In this document: piece after piece, positions 21,235 through 31,165 of the stretch
Position numbering within the stretch: position 1 is the first letter of the stretch
Layout: each line of letters starts with the position of its first letter
Source: Anodontia alba
Lineage: Eukaryota > Mollusca > Bivalvia > Lucinida > Lucinidae
Direction: 5' to 3'
Assembly: GCA_964016985.1 (NCBI GenBank)
Contig: OZ024830.1
Coordinates: 61,830,550-61,894,549, forward strand
Length of the DNA stretch: 64,000 nucleotides
Made by a program: the position numbers and the translations under genes
The notes under the pieces: model-generated
Seen by the model: only the letters and a program-made list of their open reading frames with translations
The model's database searches: none
What the model was told of the DNA's origin: nothing

Positions 21235-22042
21235 TTGAGAATAATGGGATCCAACTTCATGGGCCGCATATTTAAGTGCAATGGATGGGCCTTGAATGTA
21301 TATGATAGGTTATCAGATGAGAAGGCAGCCAGCCATGATAAACTGAAAGAGGCGTTATTAAAGAATTTTGATATGACAGAACGCGGATTTCATAAGAAAT
21401 TTCGTTATAGTAGGCCCGAGAACAAAGAAACTTTTATTCCATTTAGCAGTACACTTAATAGTTATTTAAGTAAATGGTTAGCGATGGCGAAAGTGGAAAA
21501 GACGTACGAAGCGGTATGCGATTTTATGGCACGTGACCAATTTTCAGAATCATATAATAGAGAACTGTATGTTCACTTCAAACCCAAGACGTTTAAGAAT
21601 TAAGATGGGATGACTAGAGAAGCCAACTTGTTTGCTGAAGCACGGGGCGGCGTATCTAGTTACTTAGCGAAAGGTCAACGCGAGAACAGGGATAGCAAAG
21701 GTTTAGTAAGATCGAGCCAAGTAGGTCGGGCAACAAGCCGGAAATTAAGTGCAGGATTTGTGGGAAACCACATCTAACTAAAGTGTTGGAACAATCCTGA
21801 AAGGAGAGTAGCGTCAAGCGCGCATGTAGTTGATGACGAAGGGAGGTTGGTGTCTGTCTCTAGCGCGGACACTAGTAATCCTCAATTCAATTTAAGGGAG
21901 ATAATTCGTTTAACAGGGGCCGCGGTAATTACCGAGGTCGAGGTTATGGTAGAGGAAATAACCGCGGTCAAGGTAGAGACGTTGGAAATAAGTTTGATAA
22001 TGCAACAAGGGGAGGCCACCAGTTTAATTTGTGTAAGGTAAA
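21235..22042 (+). pseudogene. SCAN-gag retroelement, left arm: SCAN-like capsid, zinc knuckle, RGG tail
   Basis: From about 21290 the frame reads ALNVYDRLSDEKA, DKLKEALLKNFDMTERGFHKKF, then YLSKWLAMAKVEKTYEAVCD, then KPKTFKN. This order (LKEALLK-FD-TE-GF-KKFR…W..-AKV-KTYE..-D…KPKT) is characteristic of the SCAN domain and of the gag capsid from which SCAN domains are thought to derive. A stop at about 21601 is private to this arm. A zinc-knuckle start, CRICGKPHLTK, lies at 21750-21780, with its last Cys (CW) displaced by a frameshift shared with the right arm. An Arg/Gly-rich tail follows (RGRGYGRGNNRGQGRG in the intact frame). Confidence 0.75.
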
Positions 22043-22440
22043 GTGACAAAAGGGTCCAGTGACGGTGTAGAGTCTATTTACCAGGGTAAAGCAGATGATT
22101 CCTTTCTTTCAGATGTGAAAGACAAGGCAGGGGTTTGCTACTTTTTGACGTCACGGTTGCCAACAGCCCCAGGTACAGGTACCGTTGACGGTCAGAAAGT
22201 TGTAGTCTTCAGGGATACTGGTTGTACCGGGGTGGTTGTGAGAAGAAACTTGGTTTCACAGGATCAGTTGACTGGTAAAGAGTCAACAGTGACTCTGATA
22301 GATGAAACTACACAAAGGCATCCTTTAGCAGTCATTAATGTAGATTCTGCCTTTTTAAGGGGCAAACAGAGGCATTGTGCATGGTTCACACTTTGTATGA
22401 CTTAATACTTGGCAACATAGATTATTCTAAGTTACCAGAT
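22043..22440 (+). pseudogene. SCAN-gag retroelement, left arm: aspartic protease
   Basis: The frame includes VDGQKVVVFRDTGCTGVVV, where DTGC aligns with the active-site D-T/S-G of retropepsins, and, after a frame change at about 22390, YDLILGNI, the usual ILG-type second motif. TRAQAKQEEKAYKKL at about 22470 then marks the end of the protease region. The protease is directly followed by integrase, with no reverse transcriptase between them. Confidence 0.75.
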
Positions 22441-23057
22441 ATGCCCTATTTTTCAGTGGGTATAGTTACAAGGGCCCAGGCTAAGCAAGAGGAGAAGGCC
22501 TATAAGAAACTTAAGGTCCCCGATCAGAATCTGAGTGAAAACAAACAAGCATTCCAGGACGATCAAATGTATGATCCCGAATTAGAGCATATAAGGCGCA
22601 GAGCCGACTCAGGTGTAATTACTAAGAGTCGTGGTTTGAATAGGGATGAAACTAAGGTAGTTAAGAGAAGAGATTTGCTGTATAGACAGTTTACTCAGGA
22701 AAGTAAGTCCTCACTTCAACTTATTGTCCCGTGTAGTTTTAGAGAGAAGGTTCTGAAACTAGCTCATGAATCATTGATGGCCAGACATTTAGGCATTAAA
22801 AAGACCTTGAATAGAATTCTGGCGGAGTTCTGTTGGCCAGGGATTTGTGGTTATGCAACAAGGTTTTGTAGGTCTTGTGACATTTGTCAGTGAACGATTC
22901 AGAAAAGGCGTGTAACCCGTTCCGTTAGGAAAATTACCATTGATTGACACACCGTTTAAAAGTGTAGCAGTCGACATTGTCGGTCCGATTGAACCCCGGT
23001 CCGATAAGAAGTCGAGGTATATACTAACTATGATTGATTATGCAACGTGGTTACCAA
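22441..23057 (+). pseudogene. SCAN-gag retroelement, left arm: integrase zinc-binding domain and start of core
   Basis: Residues around 22755-22890 give an HHCC zinc-binding domain: LAHESLMARHLGIKKTL…FCRSCDICQ. After a stop at 22891 and a frame change the core begins with VAVDIVGPIEP at about 22965, whose Asp is the first of the DDE triad. TMIDYATWLP at about 23028-23057 is the last recognisable piece, and the element is cut there. Plus-strand homology ends at about 23057, where minus-strand homology from the right arm begins. Confidence 0.75.
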
Positions 23058-23744
23058 TTTGCATGTCTGGTCTAACCTTTCTCTAAGGTCAATCACATAC
23101 TGATAGGTAGATAATACTTATCTCTTCAGACCATCATTCTTTCAATATTGCCATGGAGCCACGAACGTTACGTCCGCACAATAGCTCAAAAGGTGAGAAA
23201 CCTAGAGATTCCTGTGGAACCTCTCTAATGGTAAATAATAATGCGGGAGGATACCTATCCCAATCGTTGTGCCTTTCTCCGCTCATTCTAGGAAGCATTT
23301 GCTTAAAAGTAGCGTGGACCCGTTCTATTAATCCGTTACACATGGGATGATATAAGGAGGTCGTAGTAGCGTGGACCCGTTCTATTAATCTCTTACACAT
23401 GGGATGATATAAGGAGGCCGTTACTTGCTGGAGAGACAGTAACCTTGACACATCCTTCATGGCCTCTGAAGTAAATTGGGACCCACAATCAGTTAGCATT
23501 TCAACAGGCACTCCAACCTTACTAAACATCTCTACTAACGTCTCTGCAATGCGCTCGGTCTCAATACTAGGTAATGCTACCGCTTCCGGTTACCACGGTT
23601 ACAATCATAGTTAGTATATACCTCGACTTCTTATCGGACCGGGGTTCAATCGGACCGACAATGTCGACTGCTACTCTTTTAAACGGTGTGTCAATCAATG
23701 GTAATTTTCCTAACGGATCTGGTTACACGCCTTTTCTGAATCGT
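23050..23744 (-). pseudogene. SCAN-gag retroelement, right arm: integrase catalytic core
   Basis: On the minus strand from about 23744 down: VAVDIVGP (first Asp), then PEAVALPSIETERI, EMLTDCGSQFTSE (second Asp), LIERVHATF (Glu), then a C-terminal piece YQYVIDLRERLDQTCK at about 23050-23100. The block with the catalytic Glu is duplicated in frame: the 57-bp period at 23341/23398 yields two LIERVHAT motifs. A deletion of about 5 bp near 23600 breaks the frame before the second Asp. This arm extends about 530 bp further into integrase than the left arm. Confidence 0.75.
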
Positions 23745-24257
23745 TCACTGACAAATATCACACGACCTATAAAACCTTGTTGCATAACCACAAATACCTG
23801 GCGAACAGAAATCCGCCAGAATTCTATTCAATGTCTTTTTAATGCCTAAATGTCCGGCCATCAATGATTCATGAGCAAGTTTCAGAACCTTCTCTCTAAA
23901 ACTACACGGGACAATAAGTTGAAGTGAGGACTTACTTTCCTGAGTGAATTGTCTATACAGCAAATTTCTTCTCTTAACTACCTTAGTTTCATCCCTATTC
24001 AAACCACGACTCTTAGTAATTACACCTGAGTCGGCTCTTATATGCTCTAATTTGGGATCATACATTTGATCGTCCTGGAATGCTTGTTTGTTTTCATTCA
24101 AATTCTGATCGGGGACCTTGAGTTTCTTATAGGCCTTCTCCTCTTGCTTAGCCTGGGCCCTTGTAACTACACCCACTGAAAAATAGGGCATATCTGGTAA
24201 TTTAGAATCATCAATGTTGCCAATTATTAAGTCATACAAAGTGTGAACCATGCACAA
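23745..24257 (-). pseudogene. SCAN-gag retroelement, right arm: end of protease and integrase zinc-binding domain
   Basis: This open frame of 170 codons matches 22375-22893 of the left arm: YDLIIGNIDDSK, TRAQAKQEEKAY, VKRRNLLYRQFTQESKSS, LAHESLMAGHLGIKKTL, and FYRSCDICQ, with Tyr in place of one residue before the second zinc Cys. It lacks two residues (RR) of the left-arm HIRRRAD. The 94-bp stretch 23870-23963 has been copied into the gag region of the same arm (25545-25638). Confidence 0.75.
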
Positions 24258-24589
24258 TGCCTCTGTTTGCCCCTTAAAAAGGGAGAATCTACATTAATGA
24301 CTGCTAAAGGATGCCTTTGTGTAGTTTCATCTATCAGAGTCACTGTTGACTCTTTACCAATCAACTGATCCTGTGAAACCAAGTTTCTTCTCACAACCAC
24401 CCCGGTACAACCAGTATCTCTGAAGACTACAACTTTCTGACCGTCAACGGTACCTGTACCTGGGGCTGTTGGCAACCGTGACGTCAAGAAGTAGCAAACC
24501 ACTGCCTTGTCTTTCACATCTGAAAGAAAGGAATCATCTGCTTTACCCTGGTAAATAGACTCTACACCGTCACTGGACCCTTTTGTCAC
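24227..24589 (-). pseudogene. SCAN-gag retroelement, right arm: aspartic protease
   Basis: 120 codons nearly identical to the left-arm frame, with VVVFRDTGCTGVVV carrying the active-site Asp. It overlaps the following frame by 31 bp in the same manner as the left arm, i.e. the same frame change before YDLIIGN. Confidence 0.75.
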
Positions 24590-25392
24590 CTTACCTTACA
24601 CAAATTAAACTGGTGGCCTCCCCTTGTTGTATTTTCAAACTTATTTCCAACGCCTCTACCTTGACCGCGGTTATTTCCTCTACCATAACCTCGACCTCGG
24701 TAATTACCGCGGCCCCTGTTAAACGAATTATCTCCCTTAAATTGAGGATTACTAGTGTCCGCACTAGAGACAGACACCAACCTCCCTTCGTCATCAACTA
24801 CATGCGCGCTTGACGCTACTCTCCTTTCAGGATTGTTCCAACACTTTTGTTAGATGTGGTTTCCCACAAATCCTGCACTTAATTTCCGGCTTGTTGCCCG
24901 ACCTACTTGGTTCGATCTTACTAAACCTTTGCTATCCCTGTTCTCGCGTTGACCTTTCGCTAAGCAACTAGATACGCCGCCCCGTGCTCCAGCAAACAAG
25001 TTGGCTTCTCTAGCCATCCCATCTAAATTCTTAAACGTCTTGGGTTTGAAGTGAACATACAGTTCTCTATTATATGATTCTGAAAATTGGTCACGTGCCA
25101 TAAAATCGCATACCGCTTTGTACGTCTTTTCCACTTTCGCCATCGCTAACCATTTACTTAAATAACTATTAAGTGTACTGCTAAATGGAATAAAAGTTTC
25201 TTTGTTCTCGGGCCTACTATAACGAAATTTCTTATGAAATCCGCGTTCTGTCATATCAAAATTCTTTAATAACGCCTCTTTCAGTTTATCATGGCTGGCT
25301 GCCTTATCATCTGATAACCTATCATATACATTCAAGGCCCATCCATTGCACTTAAATATGCGGCCCATGAATTTGGATCCCATTATTCTCAA
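24586..25392 (-). pseudogene. SCAN-gag retroelement, right arm: SCAN-like capsid, zinc knuckle, RGG tail
   Basis: The frame 24850-25392 is open for 180 codons because it lacks the stop seen in the left arm. It carries the SCAN-like block (DKLKEALLKNFDMTERGF…KVEKTYKAVCD) and continues past KPKTFKNLDGMAREANLF to the zinc knuckle. The knuckle is broken by the same frameshift as on the left. The RGG tail (RGRGYGRGNNRGQGRG) is in frame at 24586-24780. Confidence 0.75.
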
Positions 25393-26001
25393 ACCGGGAC
25401 AAATAATGTCGATTTTGTCTTAGCTATCATCGAAGTAAGGTATCTTGGGATCGCGTGCATGTGCTGTACGGTCCTTAGATTTTGCCTGTTCCATATTAGC
25501 CTTTTGTAATTTAATCTTATGGGAAAGTTCTAATTTCTCTTTTTCATGAGCAAGTTTCAGAACCTTCTCTCTAAAACTACACGGGACAATAAGTTGAAGT
25601 GAGGACTTACTTTCCTGAGTGAATTGTCTATACAGCAACCTGCCGTAACCTTTCCAGTTCTATTTCTTTATTGGCCTCAATCTGGGCCTTTCCGGCCTCT
25701 GCCTCTGCTTTGGTCTTCTCAGCCTTGGCCTCGAACTAGGACCTTCTCCTTCTCCTTCTCAACTTCGGCCCTAACCTTCTCAGCCTCTGCCTCGACTCTA
25801 TAGTCTTCTCGGCCTCGGCCTCGACTCGACCTTCTTGGCCTCTTCCTTGGCTCTGGCCTTCTCAGTCTCGGCCTTGGCTTTCTGGGCCTCGAGTTCCGCA
25901 GCTCTAGCTGCCCACTGTATTTCTTGCTGCCTAGTTACCCATTCTCTTAATTCCTGTCCTTCATAACCTAACTTTTTCCCTAATTGTACAAGCTCTGCCA
26001 T
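25393..26001 (-). pseudogene. SCAN-gag retroelement, right arm: gag coiled coil with 94-bp intruding patch
   Basis: The ATG at 26001 starts MAELVQLGKKLGYEGQELRE as in the left arm. The GA-rich coiled coil follows. Between the complement of 'ggttacggcagg' and 'gaaaaagagaaattag' lies a 94-bp block (25545-25638) identical to pre-integrase sequence at 23870-23963. It creates a chimeric frame reading LLYRQFTQESKSS…LAHEKEKLELSHKIKLQKAN. The left arm has only about 4 bp at that place. Confidence 0.8.
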
Positions 26002-26560
26002 AATTATAAACCTAAAATCTCATGTCGAAATTAACTTAACAACTTAAATCAATTATAAAATTGTCCAACTAAAACGCTGGTCAGAATTTTAACGCATCCG
26101 CATTAAATTTAAGTCACACTTTTACTTAATACTGTCAGCGACATAACGGAACGGAACGGTGACGTTCGGAACTGACGTCTATCAGGAACCGAATATATAT
26201 TATCTTTACAATGTACTAACGCTACTAGTTGACGTCACGTAACGACGTCGTAAACATACTTATCAGCGTTACTCTAAATAACAATGTCACTGACTAAACA
26301 TCACTTTACGTACAATGACGTTACATAGATTAACTAACGTAAGTAGAGTATAACGTGTTTATACTGACAACAAAACAACCTTAATAATCGACGTTATAAT
26401 TGACGTAAGTTTTACCGTCGTATAAGACGTTACCCTCAACGTAATCTTACGTAAAGTGTCTTAACGTAAAAATAAGTCGGATCTGAGAAATCTGGCTATT
26501 GGTATTCAACCACGGATTTGAGACAGTCAAAACAATTAGATAAATTGAGAGTCAAACAAT
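26002..26560 (-). promoter_or_regulatory. LTR-like 5' region of the right retroelement arm
   Basis: Inverted copy of 20176-20714 with the same ACGT-rich block. The TATA-like segment is altered here (a GTGTTTATAC context at 26355 replaces TATAAATAC). Homology continues outwards past 26545 into sequence that is absent at the left arm, where family Q abuts. Confidence 0.45.
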
Positions 26561-27483
26561 TTGATAAAACTTGCTATACATGTTCAAGAAGTTTGAGTTC
26601 CCACTCAGATTAGCGTACCCGGTTCCTCTACCTTTGGAACACTAGAACGTTGGACTTCATCACGTGGGAAAACTTATCACTAAATGAATTAATTGCACAA
26701 TATGAGAAACAAAAATATTTCTATTTGCTAATATGCTTATATACTATACTAATATATCTGTATAACAATACAGCAAGGATACACCATGCCAAATGGAACT
26801 GAATCAAACGGAAATCATCCCACAGCCTGACACAAGATGTTACGCCGTAGGCGGCCAAGACGCACCTAGGGTGACTTCCAATTTGATTGCGCTCCGGGTT
26901 GGGGCGATTAACTAACGTAAGTATAGTATAACGTATTTATACTGACAACAAAACGACCTTAATAATCGACGTAATAATTGACGTAAGTTTTACCGTCGTA
27001 TAAGACGTTACCCTCAACGTAATCTTACGTAAAGTGTCTTAACGTAAAAATAAGTCAGATCTGAGGAATCTGGCTATTGGTATTCAACCAAGGATTTGAG
27101 ACAGTCAAAACAATTAGATAAATTGAGAGTCAAACAATTTGATAAAACTTGCTATACATGTTCAAGAAAAGTTTGAGTTCCCACTCAGATTAGCGTATCC
27201 GGTTCCTCTACCTTTGGGACACTAGAATGTTGGACTTCATCACGTGGGAAAACTTATCACTAAATCAATTAATTGCACAATATGAGAAAAAAACTATTTC
27301 TATTTGCTAATATGCTTATATACTGTACTAATATATCTGTATAACAATACAGCAAGGATACACCGTGCCAAATGGAACTGAATCAAAAGGAAATCATCCC
27401 ACAGCCTGACACAAGATGTTACGCCGTAGGCGGCCAAGACGCACCGAGGGTGACTTCCAATTTGATTGCGCTCCGGGTTGGGC
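26328..27483 (+). repeat. 578-bp tandem duplication
   Basis: GATTAACTAACGTAAGTA occurs at 26328 and 26906, and both copies run through 'atgttcaagaa', 'cacgtgggaaaacttatcac', 'acaatacagcaaggatacacc' and TGTTACGCCGTAGGCGGCC to CTCCGGGTTGGG. The unit spans part of the LTR-like ACGT-rich block and the first about 67 bp of repeat B, so the duplication joins the two. Confidence 0.85.
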
Positions 27484-28074
27484 GATACCTAACACTGTAC
27501 CACTACACAGAAGACTCTAACACAGTTAGAATTCTTACAATTTTTATTTTACATATACTATTTACTACACATATAATAATACAGACGTAAACATAACTAA
27601 TACAACACTTCACACACAATTTGACGCAAATCTCTTCACGTTTGCACGGTTGGGGAACTATGCTGGTATATTACTTGATTAACCAGGCTTGGTTAATCAA
27701 TTACATACACTCAGTATATACCCAACCAAATGAGGATAACTGTGCCAATGTGAAGAGACTGCTTCCCTTTCTTATATTTCTATGGCGCCTTTATTTTAGT
27801 TGGTTAAGTTTTATTATACTTTTTAATTATTGATTATTCTATTTTTCATATTTTCATATCTATTTAGTAACAGCCTTAATAACTATCTTGTATGTCGGAA
27901 TCACTTGAACATTTTGTTCACTGTTCCCAGTTCTGGCTGTTTACACCATAGTATTAGATCCTTATTTTGCGGCCTCGGCTCGCCCAAGACTGGAATCTAA
28001 GTACTGCACCTCATATTGAGATCAACTGTCCTTGAAAGGACACAACTAAAAAAAAAACAAAAAAAAACAAAACA

Positions 28075-28100
28075 AAACAAAAAAAAAAAAAAAAAAACAC
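28075..28100. repeat. A-rich tract in copy B
   Basis: AAAAC repeats and a run of A between 28049 and 28097; copy A has only a short AAAAACAAACAAAAC here. Confidence 0.8.
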
Positions 28101-28517
28101 AGACTAAGGACATGTTCAATAAAAACCTAAGATGAAGCCTGCTAAGATTCAACCCCTTATTCTACAATGACGCACGTCACCATACAGAATGAGTGACGTC
28201 ACTGACGTCGCGGCTGAATATCCGACGCCATGACAGACCCATCACTGACGTCGACGTGACTCATCCGTGACCTCTATCCATATTTATGACGTCGACGCAG
28301 TCGACGGTAAGCGCTCGCTAACCGTCGGCAACATCGTCCGCTTAACGTCATAACATTATGTGCAAGCTCTATTTCTATACATACACAAATGATAATACCG
28401 TATGAATGACAATCAGGGACATGACGTTCCAATGTCGCAACCCTAAATGTCACTGACATTACTAATGTCAAACACCTCCGACTTCCGCATAATGATCAGA
28501 GGGAAAGTATTTGGATC

Positions 28518-28520
<3 letters not shown>

Positions 28521-28593
<73 letters not shown>
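28521..28593. repeat. (TC)n(TA)n microsatellite at the Penelope junction
   Basis: About 20 TC units are followed by about 16 TA units, exactly at the point where copy B loses homology to copy A (after GGATCAAC). Copy A has a short ATATATATA stretch nearby, inside the 85 bp that copy B lacks. Confidence 0.9.
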
Positions 28594-28596
<3 letters not shown>

Positions 28597-28915
28597 GAGA
28601 AGGGGATATGTAAGTTGGGTGAAGGAGCATAACATAAATCTTTTTGGAAGCACTGGATCCAGAAAGGATGCTGAAATGATAGGCGTTAACCTACATGTTG
28701 AGAGGTAATCATTAATAGTGCAAATGATTTGTTTACCGGGGGCCTTTCGGCTTTCACCTTCTTTAGAGGTTTTTTATTTAAAAAAAAATGCCACAAAATT
28801 TACACATAAAAGTTGCATAAGTTGAAAAACAGATTAAGCCCTTTTCGGGCCGATGTTATCTGACCCGCTGCGACTTGATAACTGATCGTATTTGGATGCA
28901 TGTGAAATGTAAACC

Positions 28916-29545
28916 TTACGCGTAAAAACAACGTGCAAAAAGTATAAAGCCTATCTTTATTCTGTCAGCACCACTGTGCCCGTATGCGCAATGTATACAA
29001 TGCACATAAACCTTACACCGAAAGGGATATACACCAAACTGAGTGTTTCTCACCAATACGTAAGGCAAATGGGCCCAACTTATGCATGTTATAAGGTAGG
29101 CAACATGGATCGTCTTTAAACTTGTGTTGCACCTACGCTTGATGGTTGCCCCAGACGCTGACATAGTGATCTGTGTGGGGGCTATCATTTTGCAGGTTTT
29201 GCATATTGCTTTGCCGCATGGTCGTATCTCCCCAAGTGGTTCATCATCATGCATGTCTGGTTTGAATTTGGCACGTACAAGAAGATCCAGCAGACTCTTG
29301 TGTCTTCTGTAGACCACGGTCGGTCTTTCTGTGAAGATCTCGCTCAAAGTGCTGGAGGACTTAGTGATGGGCCAGCGACTGTTGACTATATCCCTCACTT
29401 TTGGCAAGTCTGGGTGATACGTCGACACGTAGGGGAGAACGCTCGACTCAGATTTAGGCCTATAAGAAAGTAGGTCTTCTCTCTTTTGTTGCCGTGCTGT
29501 CTCAATGGCAAGTGAAATTTCCTGTTTCTGATAACCCCTTTGCAA
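28916..29545 (-). pseudogene. Penelope-like linker and decayed GIY-YIG endonuclease
   Basis: The frame has VLPYVSTYHPDLPKVRDIV and an Arg/Lys-rich linker, then PCGKAICKTCKMI, the CxxC-like zinc motif that precedes the endonuclease of Penelope-like elements, and HVAYLITC, the start of GIY-YIG (Y-L-I in place of G-I-Y). Beyond this the frame shifts. A plausible YxGET follows in another frame near 29040, but the rest of the nuclease is not recognisable, so the domain is truncated or decayed. Confidence 0.7.
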
Positions 29546-30168
29546 ATGTGGTCAGTCAGTTCTCTTGCTCTTGATTCAAAAGTGTCCGAATCGGAGCAGA
29601 TACGTCTGAGGTGAAGTGCAAGGCTGTAAGGAACATTTTTGCAGCAGTGTTTTCGGGTGGCAACTAGGAGATACTTGTGTGTATCTGTTGGGTTTGTATA
29701 CAGATCAACAGATATTGTATCGCACAGAAGACTTGATTTGGTGTCCATAAACACGTGCTGCTTTGCTGAAATTTCAGCTGTGAACTTTATGCTCGGGTGG
29801 AAGTTGTTGGCCTCGTCGAGGAAAGTTGTCAAAGTCTCGCGGCCGTGCGACCACTTCATGTCAATATCCTCAATGAACCTTAACCGTAAAAATGGTCTCC
29901 GGGCCACTGACCTCAACAGCTGTCCCTCGAGACGACCCATGAAAATGTTGGCGTATACAGGTGCCATTTTGGTACCCATAGCAGTACCTTGGACCTGGAG
30001 ATAATGTTTCCTGTTGAACTCAAAGTTATTGCATTTGAGTATGAGGGTCAGAGGTTTGACAAGAGTCTGTGTAGGTGGGTCCTTGACTTTTCTTTCCTCC
30101 CAAACTTCCTCGCATGCCTGGATGCCATCTTTATGAGGAATATTAGTGTGGAGGGAAGTGACATCCAT
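29395..30168 (-). pseudogene. Penelope-like reverse transcriptase
   Basis: Upstream of the first Met the frame continues (LPSYLKDTTDFLRKQD) to the truncation point, then DVTSLHTNIPH (first catalytic Asp at residue 2), QGTAMGTKMAPVYANIFMG (residues 60-78) and RFIEDIDMKW (97-106). Penelope-like enzymes normally have Y/F-x-DD in the last motif. Here it reads IEDI, so one catalytic Asp has become Glu. The conserved FLD-like VFMDTKSS follows at about 139. After residue about 230 the frame passes to the overlapping frame that continues downstream, so the copy is inactive. Confidence 0.8.
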
Positions 30169-31165
30169 GGAAACAAGGAGGGTGTCGGGTGTAAATGGGG
30201 CCTAGGCATCTTGCTTCCTCAGGAAATCTGTTGTGTCCTTTAAGTAGGACGGCAGATTTTGAACGTGAGGTTGCAGGTTACATTGTAACAGTGGTTATGC
30301 AGGCGGAATAATACAATTTTTACAACCATTTCCTAAAATAATTAAATCAACTAACTATTAAACTTAGAAAGAGAAAAAAAAAACAAAAAGACTTTGCACA
30401 TGTATGTGGGTGTGTGCATGTCTGTATGTTCGTGCGTATGCGTATGTAAACATAATTTCTGGCCTACGCGATTCTTATGGTACCGCGCATTTTACATTGG
30501 CTATTTCGATCCTGCATTTTGTTTTTATTTTGTATCAACTGAATCATCCCTTGTGCCTACTGTTTCAAAAAACAGGTCAGTCCGCACACGCCAGCGCGGC
30601 CTGCTCAGTGTGCCCGACAGCAGTTACAATTCTCGCAACCTGAGAAATTCCGACCAGACTGCACAACCTAGCCCAACCTATTCCTGAAATAACACAAGTA
30701 ACATATGTAGAATCGGACTAGCGTGCGCTGCAATATATAATTTATAGGTTTACCATTCAGACGCGGACATTTTTTCTGCTTTTGAAATTTGAACAGAAAA
30801 ACCTACAAACAATTAAATACTATTAATGTAAATTTACGACTCATCGAATTGTCCAATTATAATGCAAACTATTAGCGTTGTCTAGTTGTCCTTCGAATTG
30901 GACTGCATCGGTGAGTTCATATATAGTAAGGCTATACTCTTGCCACGCGTCAATTGCACGATATGTGCGGGATTTTGCATTCTCGCTTTCTGCGTTTCAC
31001 AACTAGTTTAACCTTATTAAAGTATATATCACGCTACTATTGATAACTATTAATAACAAATGGTCCTACTGTAGAAAATGGACCCTACCTCTAATTGGTG
31101 TTAAACTTAGTCAGCTTGCACGGCAGTCTGCTCTAGGTCGTAACACCGAGTACAAGCAAGTTATA

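Larger units (their letters stand above)
20176..26560. repeat. Inverted duplication (palindrome) of a SCAN-gag retroelement
   Basis: Left arm 20176-23057 and right arm about 23590-26560 are inverted copies, joined tail to tail. An asymmetric centre of about 530 bp is integrase sequence from the right copy only. Both arms share the stop after YFDDS, the broken zinc knuckle and the protease/integrase frame change. They differ by the left-only stop at 21601, the right-only 94-bp patch and small indels. Confidence 0.85.
28594..30280 (-). mobile_element. Penelope-like element, 5' truncated
   Basis: The minus-strand coding remnant starts within the reverse transcriptase at the 30280 junction and runs to about 28916. 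A non-coding 3' part extends to the microsatellite. It sits inside repeat copy B, whose homologue (copy A, 17703-17787) has 85 bp of different sequence at the site, so insertion was accompanied by target loss or later rearrangement. No target duplication is visible. Confidence 0.75.
27417..31145 (+). mobile_element. Repeat copy B (TGTTACG…CGTAACA), interrupted by a Penelope-like element
   Basis: It starts TGTTACGCCGTAGGCGG and ends CTAGGTCGTAACA, so the ends are inverted (TGTTACG/CGTAACA). Matches to copy A run to about 28520 and resume at about 30281 (CATTGTAACAGTGGTTATGC) to about 30570. Without the insertion the unit would be about 2 kb. A solo or paired long terminal repeat fits TG…CA, but I found no target duplication and no linked coding region. 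The segment 30571-31145 is unique within the window. Confidence 0.55.

Noticed and set aside
28447..28708. Ser-Leu / Tyr-Ile repeat proteins
   Set aside because: Products of the (TC)n(TA)n microsatellite; the same applies to 37291-37641.
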